The notes under the pieces were generated by a model. The model searched no databases and was not told the origin of the DNA. It worked only from the letters and a program-made list of their open reading frames with translations. The position numbers were made by a program, and so were the translations under genes. Positions 56,664 through 64,000 of a DNA stretch of 64,000 nucleotides are shown one piece after another; the first letter of the stretch is position 1; every line of letters begins with the position of its first letter. This DNA comes from DATATJ01 sp963789075. Lineage in GTDB: Bacteria > Acidobacteriota > Vicinamibacteria > Vicinamibacterales > CAVVIG01. The stretch is from the NCBI GenBank assembly GCA_963789075.1, contig CAWBJQ010000003.1, forward strand, positions 1 through 64,000. Reading direction: 5' to 3'.

Positions 56664-56687
56664 CCGCTCGGCTAAAGCCTTCGCGCT
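56664..56687. repeat. CCGCTCGGCTAAAGCCTTCGCGCT repeat, copy 3 (single arm)
   Basis: One arm of the palindrome seen at 46553-46660, placed in the 78-base gap just before the glutamine synthetase ATG at 56702. Confidence 0.72.
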
Positions 56688-56701
56688 CCTGGAAATCACA
56701 C

Positions 56702-58075
56702 ATGGCGAAATCGCACGGACCACACGGCTCACGCCCGGACTCCGACGTACGCGAAACGAAGGCGCAGATTCTCGAACGGACCGAGCGCGAAAAGGTCAAG
56801 TTCATGCGCCTGCAGTTCACCGATATTCTCGGCGCGATCAAGAACGTCGAGATCCCTGATCGGCAGTTCGAAGAGGCGCTCGACGGCAAGATTATGTTCG
56901 ACGGCTCGTCGATCGAAGGCTTCGTCCGCATCGAAGAGTCGGACATGCACCTGCAGCCGGACCTTTCGACCTTCCGCATCTTCCCCTGGGCGGGCAGCAC
57001 CGGCGAGCGCGTCGCGCGCATGATCTGCGACATCCACACGCCGGACGGCGAGCCGTTCGCCGGGGACCCCCGCGGCTGCCTGAAACGCGTGATCGCCATG
57101 GCGGCCGCCAAAGGCTACGCGGTGAACGCCGGACCGGAGGCGGAATTTTTTCTCTTCCAAACCAGGAATGGCGCGCCGACAACCGAGACGCACGACGCGG
57201 CCAGCTATTTCGACCTGAGCCCGGTCGATCAAGGCGAGGACGTCCGCCGCGAGATCGTCCTCGCGCTCGAAGCGATGGGATTCCACGTCGAGGCCGCGCA
57301 CCACGAAGTCGCGCCGGGCCAGCACGAGATCGACTTCCGATACGACGATGTGCTGACGACGGCGGACAACATCAGCACGTTCCGCTTCGTCGTGAAGAAC
57401 GTGGCGATCCGGAACGGCCTCCACGCGACGTTCATGCCGAAGCCGATTTACGGCATCAACGGCTCGGGGATGCACACGCACATGTCGCTCTTCGCGAACC
57501 ACGCGAACATCTTCTACGACGCGAAGGCGCCATGGCAGCTGAGCGCGACATGCCTGCAATACATCGGCGGCGTCCTGCAGCACGCCAAGGGCTTCTGCGC
57601 GATCACGAATCCGCTCGTCAACTCGTACAAGCGCCTCGTGCCTGGTTACGAGGCGCCGACGGCGATCTCGTGGTCCGAGAAGAACCGGAGCCCGCTCGTG
57701 CGCGTCCCAGCGACGCGCGGCACCGGCACGCGTATCGAGCTGCGCATGCCGGATCCCTCGTGCAATCCGTATCTCGCGCTGGCGGTGATGCTGCGCGCCG
57801 GCCTCGATGGCATCGAGCAGAAGCTCGATCCCGGACCGCCGATCAACAAGAACATCTACAAGATGAGCCACCGCGAGCGGCGGCACCTGCGTATCGACGA
57901 GCTTCCCGGCAATCTGAGCGAAGCGCTCGACGAGCTCGAGAAAGACGACCTCGTCCGCGACACCCTCGGCGAGCATCTGTTCGAGCACTTCCTTGCGGCG
58001 AAGCGCGAAGAGTGGCTCGACTACATCAAGCACGTGTCGCCCTGGGAGATCGAACGCTATCTAGGCGTGTACTGA
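56702..58075 (+). CDS. glnA: Type I glutamine synthetase
   Basis: ATP-dependent ligation of ammonia to glutamate. The N-terminal beta-grasp domain includes KIMFDGSSIEGFVRIEESDMHL, whose Arg after G-F-V is typical of the GSI-alpha group regulated by feedback rather than adenylylation. The catalytic domain has NAGPEAEFFLF, APGQHEIDFRYDD, FMPKPIYGINGSGMHTHMSL and LVNSYKRLVPGYEAPTAISWS, with metal and ammonium ligands intact. RLPATRG-like is VRVPATRGTGTRIELRMPD. The adenylylation tyrosine loop of E. coli GlnA is absent. Length is 457 residues; the frame is intact. Confidence 0.94.
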   Translation: MAKSHGPHGSRPDSDVRETKAQILERTEREKVKFMRLQFTDILGAIKNVEIPDRQFEEALDGKIMFDGSSIEGFVRIEESDMHLQPDLSTFRIFPWAGSTGERVARMICDIHTPDGEPFAGDPRGCLKRVIAMAAAKGYAVNAGPEAEFFLFQTRNGAPTTETHDAASYFDLSPVDQGEDVRREIVLALEAMGFHVEAAHHEVAPGQHEIDFRYDDVLTTADNISTFRFVVKNVAIRNGLHATFMPKPIYGINGSGMHTHMSLFANHANIFYDAKAPWQLSATCLQYIGGVLQHAKGFCAITNPLVNSYKRLVPGYEAPTAISWSEKNRSPLVRVPATRGTGTRIELRMPDPSCNPYLALAVMLRAGLDGIEQKLDPGPPINKNIYKMSHRERRHLRIDELPGNLSEALDELEKDDLVRDTLGEHLFEHFLAAKREEWLDYIKHVSPWEIERYLGVY

Positions 58076-58089
58076 CCAACCAACAACCT

Positions 58090-58186
58090 TCACCACTGAG
58101 GACACGGAGCGCAAAAAGGCTTCTCAGCCGCCGCGCCAAGGAATCTCTTCGTGATCTTCGTGCTCTTTGTGACTTCGTGATGAAGG
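58090..58186. repeat. CACGAAG-type repeat, copy 6, mainly right arm
   Basis: A weak left part (CACTGAGGACACGGAG) and a clear right arm CTTCGTGATCTTCGTGCTCTTTGTGACTTCGTG at 58147-58180. It follows the glutamine synthetase stop. The 410-base gap 58076-58487 holds this, about 200 bases with no visible signal, and the AT-rich repeat at 58402. Confidence 0.6.
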
Positions 58187-58401
58187 GTGGATTGCGCTCT
58201 CGCGAGGTCAGGCGCGCGTCTCCCCGGCAGGACGCTGGCGCATCCGCGCGCAAATTACGGCCTAATCACGGGGGTCTCAGTGGGCACGCGATTTGATGTG
58301 TGTCGAGGCGGGTCGCATCGAATCACCGGGGTACGTAACTTCAGGCAGGCGCTGGCATCGCCGTATCCCGTCTTTTACGCTCCACGATTCGGTGCGGCCT
58401 A

Positions 58402-58503
58402 TCGAATTGACAATTGGAAATTAGGAATTCGTTGCAATCCGACGAATCGCGGCCGGGCATTCATCACGAATTCTTAATTCCTGATCCTCAATTGTAAATT
58501 TTC
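58402..58503. repeat. AT-rich palindromic repeat, AATTGACAATTGGAAATTAGGAATT type
   Basis: Left arm 58403-58430 and right arm 58470-58500 (AATTCTTAATTCCTGATCC-TCAATTG) are inverted copies around CGTTGCAATCC. The right arm ends within the last codons of the convergent beta-lactamase-like gene (stop at 58488). Confidence 0.65.
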
Positions 58504-59456
58504 CGGCCGTACATTCCCCCCGCACCGATTCGGCTGAAGTACTCGTACACCGCGCGTGAGATCTCCGCGATCGCGCGCTCGCCTTCCTCTTCGCTCTTCA
58601 AGTACGTCGTCATCACGCACAGCACGTACGGCCGGTTCTTCGCGAACACGATGCCGGCGTCAACGCGCACCCCTTCGAGCTCGCCCGGCTTGTCTGCAGC
58701 TTCGACGCCTGGCGGAAGGCCGAGCCGCAGCCGGCTGACCTTCGCTTTCTTGAGCAGGGTCAGCGCCGCCTCCCGGCTGGCGGACACCAGCCCGTCGCCC
58801 GCGTTCAAGATCTGCAGCAGCCGTACGATCTCGGCGGGCGTCGAAACATTCTCGTCGCCGCGCCGCGCAGCCGCGAGGTCGATCATGTGGCGGCGCAGCT
58901 TCGTCGAGCCGAGGCCGAGACCCTGCATCCGCTTCGTCACGTTCTCCATGCCGACCAGATCGATCAACACGTTGGTCGCCGTGTTGTCGCTGAGCATCAC
59001 CATCAACGTGGCGTAATCGCGGATCGACAGCGTGGGCGTGCCCAACTCGTAAAGGACACCGCTGCCGCCGACCGCCTTCTGGTGATCGAGCGTGATCCGA
59101 TCATCGAGCTTGATGCGGCCTTCGTCGGCCTGCTTGAACAGCTCGTAGACGATGGCGAGCTTGATGGTCGAGGCGGTGGGAAAGAGGTCGCCCTCGAGAT
59201 GCCCGAAGCGCTCGCCTGATGTGAGGTCGAGGATTTCGTATCCGACGACACCGTCGACGTGCGCGGCAACGTCCTGCACACGGCGTTCGAGTTTGGATTT
59301 CAACTCCGCGGCAGTCGCGGGCGGCTGAGCGGCGACGCTTATCACGGAGACACGAAGGAGCACGACGCACACGAAGAGGATCTTGTACAAAGACTTCTTC
59401 GTGCCCTTCGTGTTCTTCGTGTCTTCGTGATGAAGGATGGCGAATCCGGCGCTCAT
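58488..59456 (-). CDS. Class A beta-lactamase-like serine hydrolase
   Basis: PTASTIKLAIVYELF has the S-x-x-K nucleophile motif near residue 90, and MVMLSDNTATN the S-D-N motif. The third box reads ADKPGELEGVRVDAGI, so the usual K-T-G is K-P-G. The omega-loop Glu that deacylates penicillin is not visible; the region reads LRRHMIDLAAARRGDENVSTP. It may be a penicillin-binding or peptidase relative rather than a true lactamase. The N-terminal 40 residues, including the signal-like SLYKILFVCVVLLRVSVISVAAQ, are encoded by a CACGAAG repeat. ATG 59456 overlaps the upstream phosphatase stop. Length 322 residues. Confidence 0.8.
   Translation of the reverse strand: MSAGFAILHHEDTKNTKGTKKSLYKILFVCVVLLRVSVISVAAQPPATAAELKSKLERRVQDVAAHVDGVVGYEILDLTSGERFGHLEGDLFPTASTIKLAIVYELFKQADEGRIKLDDRITLDHQKAVGGSGVLYELGTPTLSIRDYATLMVMLSDNTATNVLIDLVGMENVTKRMQGLGLGSTKLRRHMIDLAAARRGDENVSTPAEIVRLLQILNAGDGLVSASREAALTLLKKAKVSRLRLGLPPGVEAADKPGELEGVRVDAGIVFAKNRPYVLCVMTTYLKSEEEGERAIAEISRAVYEYFSRIGAGGMYGRKIYN
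59340..59437. repeat. CACGAAG-type palindromic repeat, copy 7, inside a coding sequence
   Basis: CACGAAGGAGCACGACGCACACGAAGAGG on the left, TGTACA at 59384-59389, and CTTCGTGCCCTTCGTGTTCTTCGTG on the right. The whole element lies within the first 40 codons of the beta-lactamase-like gene. Confidence 0.8.
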
Positions 59457-61231
59457 GCCGTGATTTTCAGTGCCACCGCGGTCATGTCGTCGTTCTGCGG
59501 CGTGTCGCTGCGAAACTCCTGGACCGCGCCGAAGATCGCGTCCACGACGTCGCGCGCCGATTGGTGGCGCGTGTCCCGAATCACATTCAGCAGCCGCTCG
59601 TAGCCGAACTCGCGGCCGAGCGCGTCGTTCGCCTCGGACACTCCGTCGCTGAAGAACACGTACAGGTCGCCCGGCGTCAGGTCGATCGTCAACTCGTCGT
59701 ACGACGAGCCGGCAAACGATCCGAGCGGAACGCCCGGCAGCTCGATCTGCGCCACCGAGTCGCCGCTGCAGCGGATCGGATACGGGAGGCCCGAATTCGC
59801 CAGCGTCAGCACACGCCGCTTGAACTCGAACACCGCGTAGCACAGGGTGCAGTAGTACTCCTCGAGCTGACGCTCGTGCAGGATCGTGTTCATCGACGCG
59901 AGAACGCCCGCGGGGCTGAACCGCTCGGGCGCGTACCGGCGGCGGAACGTCCGCGACCGCACCAGTTCTCCGGCAAATGCGCTGTAGAGCGCGGCCGGAA
60001 CGCCTTTCCCCGAGACGTCCCCCACGGCGACCACCAGGCTGTTCGGCTCTGGCGCGAGAAAATCGTACAAGTCGCCGCCCAACTCACGCGCGGGCGCAAA
60101 GCGCGAGGCCACGTCCACGCCCTTGAGGCGCTTTGGCAACTCCGTCGGCAGCAGCGCCGCCTGCACCCGCTGCGCGAAGCGAATCTCTTTTTCGAGCCGG
60201 ATCTCGTTGGCGCGGATCGTCTCGTATAGGCGGGCGTTCTCGATCGCGACCGCCGCCTGGCTCGCCAGCAGCGTCAGAATCTCGACGTGGCTCCGGCTGA
60301 ATGCGTCGAGCTCCGGACTCTCCAGATCGAACACGCCGATGCAGCGATCCTTCAGCAGCAGCGGAATCGCCAGCTCCGACCGCGCATCGTCCACGATCTT
60401 GATGTAGCGGTCGTCCAGCGACACGTCGGGCACGAGGATCGCCTGCTTGTGCAGCGCGGCATGACCGACGACGCCGTTGCCGATCTTGACGCGGGGAAGG
60501 GTGACCTTGTCGCCATAGCGGACGGCGACCTTCATCTCAAGCTCGTTCGTCTCTTCGTTGACGAGGAGAATGCCGAACGTGCGATAGTCGATGACGCGTC
60601 GCGTGAGGTTGGCGATGCGCGTCAGCAGCTCGTCGAGATTGAGGATCGCGCCGAACTCGCGCGCGATGTCCGACAGCGTCTCGAGGGTGCTGGTGTATTC
60701 GCGCTCGTGCTCGAAGAGGCGCGCGTTCTCGATCGCGACCGCCACATGGGCGCCGAACTGCCGCAGCACCATTTCGTCGGTCTCGGTGAACTGTCCGACT
60801 GTGTGACTGAGCAGGTTCAGCGCGCCGATGACGCGGCCCTTGCGCCGGAGCGGCACGACCAGCTCGGCGTTGGAGCCGGGCACCGCCTCGACGTACCGCG
60901 GATCGGTGTGGACGTCGTTGACCAGAATCGGCTGCCCCTCGGCGACCGCCGCGCCGACCAACCCGTGGCCGACTTTGACGCGCAGCGAGCGCGCGACATC
61001 CTCCGGATAGCCGACGGAGTACGCGACCGTCAGCTCGTCCAGCCGGGAATCGAGCAAGTACACGGCGAAGGCCTGAAAGTTCGTCAACCGCGCGATGAGC
61101 TGCGGGATCTTCTGCAGCAGCTCGTCGAGATCGAGGACCGATGTCACTTCGCGCCCGAGCGCGAAGAGCGTGGTCAGCGCTTCTGTGGTGTAGGCCGGCT
61201 GTGGTACAGCCGGCGCGGTCGAATCGGTCAC
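59453..61231 (-). CDS. Double-GAF SpoIIE serine phosphatase
   Basis: About 592 cytoplasmic residues. GAF 1 spans residues 20-175 (LDLDELLQKIPQLIARLTNFQAF, VGHGLVGAAVAEGQPILVNDV) and GAF 2 residues 185-345 (IGNGVVGHAALHKQAILVPDV). The coiled linker IRLEKEIRFAQRVQAALLPTELP leads to the PPM phosphatase: RELGGDLYDFLAP and AVGDVSGKGVPAAL bind the metals, then VFFSDGVSEANDALG and TPQNDDMTAVALKI. GTG 61231 overlaps the S9 peptidase stop, and its own stop overlaps the lactamase-like gene. The frame is intact. Confidence 0.9.
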   Translation of the reverse strand: MTDSTAPAVPQPAYTTEALTTLFALGREVTSVLDLDELLQKIPQLIARLTNFQAFAVYLLDSRLDELTVAYSVGYPEDVARSLRVKVGHGLVGAAVAEGQPILVNDVHTDPRYVEAVPGSNAELVVPLRRKGRVIGALNLLSHTVGQFTETDEMVLRQFGAHVAVAIENARLFEHEREYTSTLETLSDIAREFGAILNLDELLTRIANLTRRVIDYRTFGILLVNEETNELEMKVAVRYGDKVTLPRVKIGNGVVGHAALHKQAILVPDVSLDDRYIKIVDDARSELAIPLLLKDRCIGVFDLESPELDAFSRSHVEILTLLASQAAVAIENARLYETIRANEIRLEKEIRFAQRVQAALLPTELPKRLKGVDVASRFAPARELGGDLYDFLAPEPNSLVVAVGDVSGKGVPAALYSAFAGELVRSRTFRRRYAPERFSPAGVLASMNTILHERQLEEYYCTLCYAVFEFKRRVLTLANSGLPYPIRCSGDSVAQIELPGVPLGSFAGSSYDELTIDLTPGDLYVFFSDGVSEANDALGREFGYERLLNVIRDTRHQSARDVVDAIFGAVQEFRSDTPQNDDMTAVALKITA

Positions 61232-63332
61232 GGTTCGGTCGTCTTCCTTGCCCCGGCGCCAAGTGTGTAGCGCGCGATCCAGTCGTGCTGGCGCTCGAGG
61301 CGATCGAGCTGGTGGTAGTACTCGGAGAAGCCGTGCCCCTCGCGGGGATAGAACACGAGCTCCACGGTCTTGCCGCGATCCTTCAGCGCGCGAAAGAACT
61401 CCATCGGCTGCCCAATCGGCACGCGCTGATCGCTGCCGCCATGAAGAATGAGAAGCGGCGTCGTGACGCGATCGACGTACGTGATGCCTGATCGCTGCGC
61501 GTAAAACGGCAACGTGTCTTTCGAGGGGACACCGCCGAAATACGGGATCATCACATTCGGAATGTCGTTGGTGCCGTACATGCTGGCCAGGTCGGTCAGC
61601 CCCGCACCCTGCATCGCCGCCTTGAACCGGGTCGTCTGCGACACGACCCAGCAGGTGAGATAGCCGCCGTAGCTCCAGCCCTGGAACGCGAGCCTGTCGG
61701 GATCGGCGATACCGCGCGCGATCATCGCGTCGACGCCGCTCATGATGTCGCGATAGTCGCCGCCGCCCCAGTCCTTCAAATTCGCCCGCTCGAACTGCTC
61801 GCCGTAGTTCGTGCTGCCGCGCGGATTCGGGTACAGCACGGCCCACCCCTCGCCCGCCCAGTTCTGGCTGCCATCGCCGTAGCCGACGCGATAGTTGTCG
61901 AGAAACGCGCCGGACGGCCCGCCGTGCGCGACGACCAGCAACGGGTACCGTCTGCCGGCTTCGTAATGCACCGGCTTCAGGAGCACGCCTTCGATCGTCA
62001 GGCCGTCGCTCTTCCACGACACGACCTCCGACGCGCCGAGCGCGAACGCGCGCGCGTGCGGGTTGGTGTCCGTCAGCTTCTTCGCGTCGAGATCGGAAAC
62101 ACTCGACCGCTTCAGCGGCGCGACATAAATCTCAGCGGGCTCCGATGACGACTCCATGACGAGCGCCATGCGATCGTGAACCACCGATCCGACCGTCGTG
62201 ATTCTGCCGTGGGTCAGCCGCGCGTAGGCGCCGCTCTTGATGTCGTACGCGAACGCGTCGTGCGCCGTCTTGATGCCGCTGCTGAACAACAGTGATTTCG
62301 AGTCGGGTGACCAGGACAGCGGTCCCGGCGACAGATCGAAGTCGCGGCTGGCCGCATCCTTGACGGTCCTCCGCCCCACGTCGTACAGCATCAGATGATC
62401 GTTGCCCACGTAGGTCGGCTGTGTTCCGTCGGCCAACGGTGTCGCGTCGTTTGGGCCGGCGCTGTAGGCGATGGTCGTGCCGTCGGGCGACCAGACCGGA
62501 TCCGCATCCGGTCCAGGATTCGTCGTGATCTTCTCCGCCTCTCCCCCGCTGGCGGAGACGATGAAAATGTCGCTGCGCGTGTCGCGGATCATCGTCGTCG
62601 GCTGCGCGGCGAACGCGACGCGGCGGCTGTCGGCCGACCAGGTCGGGGCGCCCTGCACGGTGAGATGCGGATCGTGGGTCAGCTCGCGCGCCCGGGCCGC
62701 GCGCTGCCCGGCCGGCGCCGCTGCTGCGTCCACGACCCAGAGATGCGACAGGCGGAAATCTCCTTCGAATACGGCCGCGTCATCGCGCCGCTTATGCTTC
62801 TCGTCGATCTCCTTCGGGAGCGGATCGCGCGCGACAAAGGCGATCGTCGAGCTGTCCGGGCGACCACGCGTACGTCGTAATCGACTCCTTTGAGTCGGTG
62901 AGCGGCCACGCCTCGCCGCCATCGGCGCGCATCAGCCAAATCTGAACCAGCGGATCGGTACCGGCCGCTGCCGCAGGGGCGCCATCGGCCTGGCGCGCCG
63001 ACAGAAAGCTGATGATCTTTCCGTCGGGCGACCAGTCGGGCGCTGATTCGCCGCGGTCGCCGAAGGTGAGCTGCCGCGCCGGCGCGGCGCCGTCGGCACT
63101 CACGCGCCAGACGTGCGATCGCGCGTCCTTGCGCTCGCTGTCCTTGCCGGTTCCGTTTTCCCACCCGCGCACGGCGTAGACGATCAAGCGGCCGTCGGGC
63201 GACAGAGCGCGGAGACGTCACCTGCCTGATGCTCAGCAGGTCGGGCAGCGACACCGCGTGCGTGGCGGGCTGCGCCGCCGGATACGCCATCAACGCAAGA
63301 GTCGAGAGAACGGACACCGCGATGATTCGCAT
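61228..63332 (-). CDS. S9-family prolyl oligopeptidase/acylaminoacyl peptidase, two frameshifts
   Basis: A signal peptide (MRIIAVSVLSTLALMAYPAA) exports the enzyme. The N-terminal beta propeller shows repeated blades (APDWSPDGKIISFLSA, GAPTWSADSRRVAFAAQ, DPVWSPDGTTIAYSAG, PLSWSPDSKSLLFSSG). The hydrolase domain has VVAHGGPSGAF for the oxyanion site, LAFQGWSYGGYLTCW with the nucleophile Ser, LILHGGSDQRVPI with the Asp and YPREGHGFSEYYH with the His. Frames break near 63205 and 62868, both repaired by skipping one base. It is the first gene of the S9-phosphatase-lactamase operon. Rebuilt length about 700 residues. Confidence 0.87.
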
Positions 63333-63427
63333 GATGAAGCTCCTTACGGCAGGCCCGGGAGCCTGCGTCACGATGGTCGGAGCGCGACCTCAATGCCACT
63401 CGAAGCGCGGGGCGTTAGTCCGGCTAG

Positions 63428-63433
63428 TATAAT
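63428..63433 (+). promoter_or_regulatory. TATAAT -10 element for the FabZ-like gene
   Basis: A perfect TATAAT preceded by TAG lies 11 bases before the ATG at 63445. No good -35 is seen 17 bases upstream. Transcription would start almost at the ATG, giving a leaderless or near-leaderless mRNA. Confidence 0.45.
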
Positions 63434-63444
63434 CGCTGGGCCCT

Positions 63445-63975
63445 ATGGACCTGACACTTCCCCTCGACTACTCCGCGATTGAACGCATCCTGCCGCACCG
63501 CTATCCGTTTCTCCTCGTGGACCGGATCACGGAGCTCGAAGTGGACAAGCGGATCGTCGGCATCAAGAACGTGTCGCTCAACGAGCGGTACCTCTGGCAC
63601 GGCGCGAACGGCTCACCGGTGCTGCCGCCGACGATTCTCACCGAGGTCGTGGCGCAGGTCGGCGCGATTCTGGTGCTTGCGAAACCCGAAAATCGCCAGC
63701 GCCTGCCGTTCTTCGCCGGCATCGAGCGGGTCCGCTATCGCCTGCCGGTCTACCCTGGCGACGTCGTCGTGATCGAGGCGCGCGTCATCAGGCTGCGCAG
63801 CCGCATGGGTCTGCTGAAAGGCGACGCGCGCGTCAACGGCAAGGTCGTCCTGGAGGGCACGATGACATTCGCGCTCGGCCCACCGGTGCAGGCTGGACGC
63901 GTCGTAGATTCGGGCGCGAGCGCCGGGCCAGCAAGAAACTTCACAGTTCGGCCGCTGTTTTGCCCAGTCGGTTGA
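63445..63975 (+). CDS. FabZ-like 3-hydroxyacyl-ACP dehydratase
   Basis: A hot-dog fold protein of 176 residues. IERILPHRYPFLLVDRI is the FabZ start with the catalytic His. The usual H-F-P-G-x-P motif is replaced by YLWHGANGSPVLPPTILTEVVAQVG, which keeps the active-site acidic residue in T-E but not the normal P-G-V turn. LPVYPGDVVVIEARVIRL is the later strand. It probably dehydrates acyl-ACP or a related acyl thioester; the altered motif leaves substrate open. The last 30 residues have no counterpart in FabZ. It is transcribed away from the S9 operon; nothing is assignable after 63975. Confidence 0.78.
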   Translation: MDLTLPLDYSAIERILPHRYPFLLVDRITELEVDKRIVGIKNVSLNERYLWHGANGSPVLPPTILTEVVAQVGAILVLAKPENRQRLPFFAGIERVRYRLPVYPGDVVVIEARVIRLRSRMGLLKGDARVNGKVVLEGTMTFALGPPVQAGRVVDSGASAGPARNFTVRPLFCPVG

Positions 63976-64000
63976 GCTGACGAATGAGTCGCTCAGCTGC

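Noticed and set aside
1..64000. tRNA, rRNA or tmRNA genes
   Set aside because: I scanned gaps for cloverleaf arms with CCA-type ends and rRNA-like motifs and saw none; a covariance-model search was not possible.

Overview
This 64 kb window is GC-rich chromosomal DNA from a free-living bacterium, most likely an Acidobacteriota and probably of the Vicinamibacteria type. The lineage call rests on four things seen here: the prefix of an Acidobacterial duplicated orphan permease (ADOP) next to a PadR regulator, a VWFA-related acidobacterial secreted protein, a large Oar-like TonB-dependent receptor with an N-terminal carboxypeptidase-regulatory domain, and intergenic DNA filled with short palindromic repeats. 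It is an inference from families; no rRNA gene is present. I saw no tRNA, CRISPR array, prophage or insertion sequence.

Layout. 1-8.1 kb (mostly minus strand): a partial GAF protein, a short-chain dehydrogenase, an unknown secreted protein, a DUF1326 protein, a 6-phosphogluconate-dehydrogenase-like reductase (plus strand), a small Cys-rich protein, and a three-subunit Tat-exported molybdenum aldehyde/xanthine dehydrogenase. 8.2-15.4 kb (plus): Tat-dependent aminotransferase V, a PIG-V-like membrane glycosyltransferase, then acvB-mprF for aminoacyl-phosphatidylglycerol metabolism. 15.4-18 kb (minus): a small hypothetical protein, ACT-domain, OmpA-like and VWFA proteins. 18.1-22.7 kb (plus): a small coiled-coil protein, aminotransferase I/II, AI-2E permease and a GT-C-like membrane protein. 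22.6-28.1 kb: broken ADOP, PadR, and a damaged AraC/DoxX/cupin/LOG stretch. 28-34 kb: DUF5658-like protein, glycine C-acetyltransferase-like enzyme, SpoIIE phosphatase, M1 aminopeptidase. 34.2-46.5 kb (plus): a lone NuoG, DsbD, an RraA-HlyD-RND-TolC efflux operon, gamma-glutamyltransferase. 46.6-55.3 kb (minus): 2-keto-4-pentenoate hydratase-like protein, TonB receptor, then an apparent oxalate operon (CoA ligase, PanE-like reductase, OFA transporter). 55.4-58.1 kb (plus): GAF membrane protein and glutamine synthetase. 58.5-63.3 kb (minus): an overlapping S9 peptidase, GAF-GAF-SpoIIE phosphatase and class A beta-lactamase-like operon. A FabZ-like dehydratase closes the window.

Two window-wide features matter to any reader. 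First, about 22 genes carry frame breaks, nearly all repaired by skipping one base (+1). They cluster at 0-7.7, 22.9-33 and 36.7-41 kb and are absent from 47.7-62.8 kb. Insertion-type sequencing error is the simplest explanation, so broken genes are annotated as one gene across their frames. Second, at least seven families of short, mostly palindromic repeats occupy the intergenic gaps, and several run into coding sequence, in one case apparently supplying a signal peptide.
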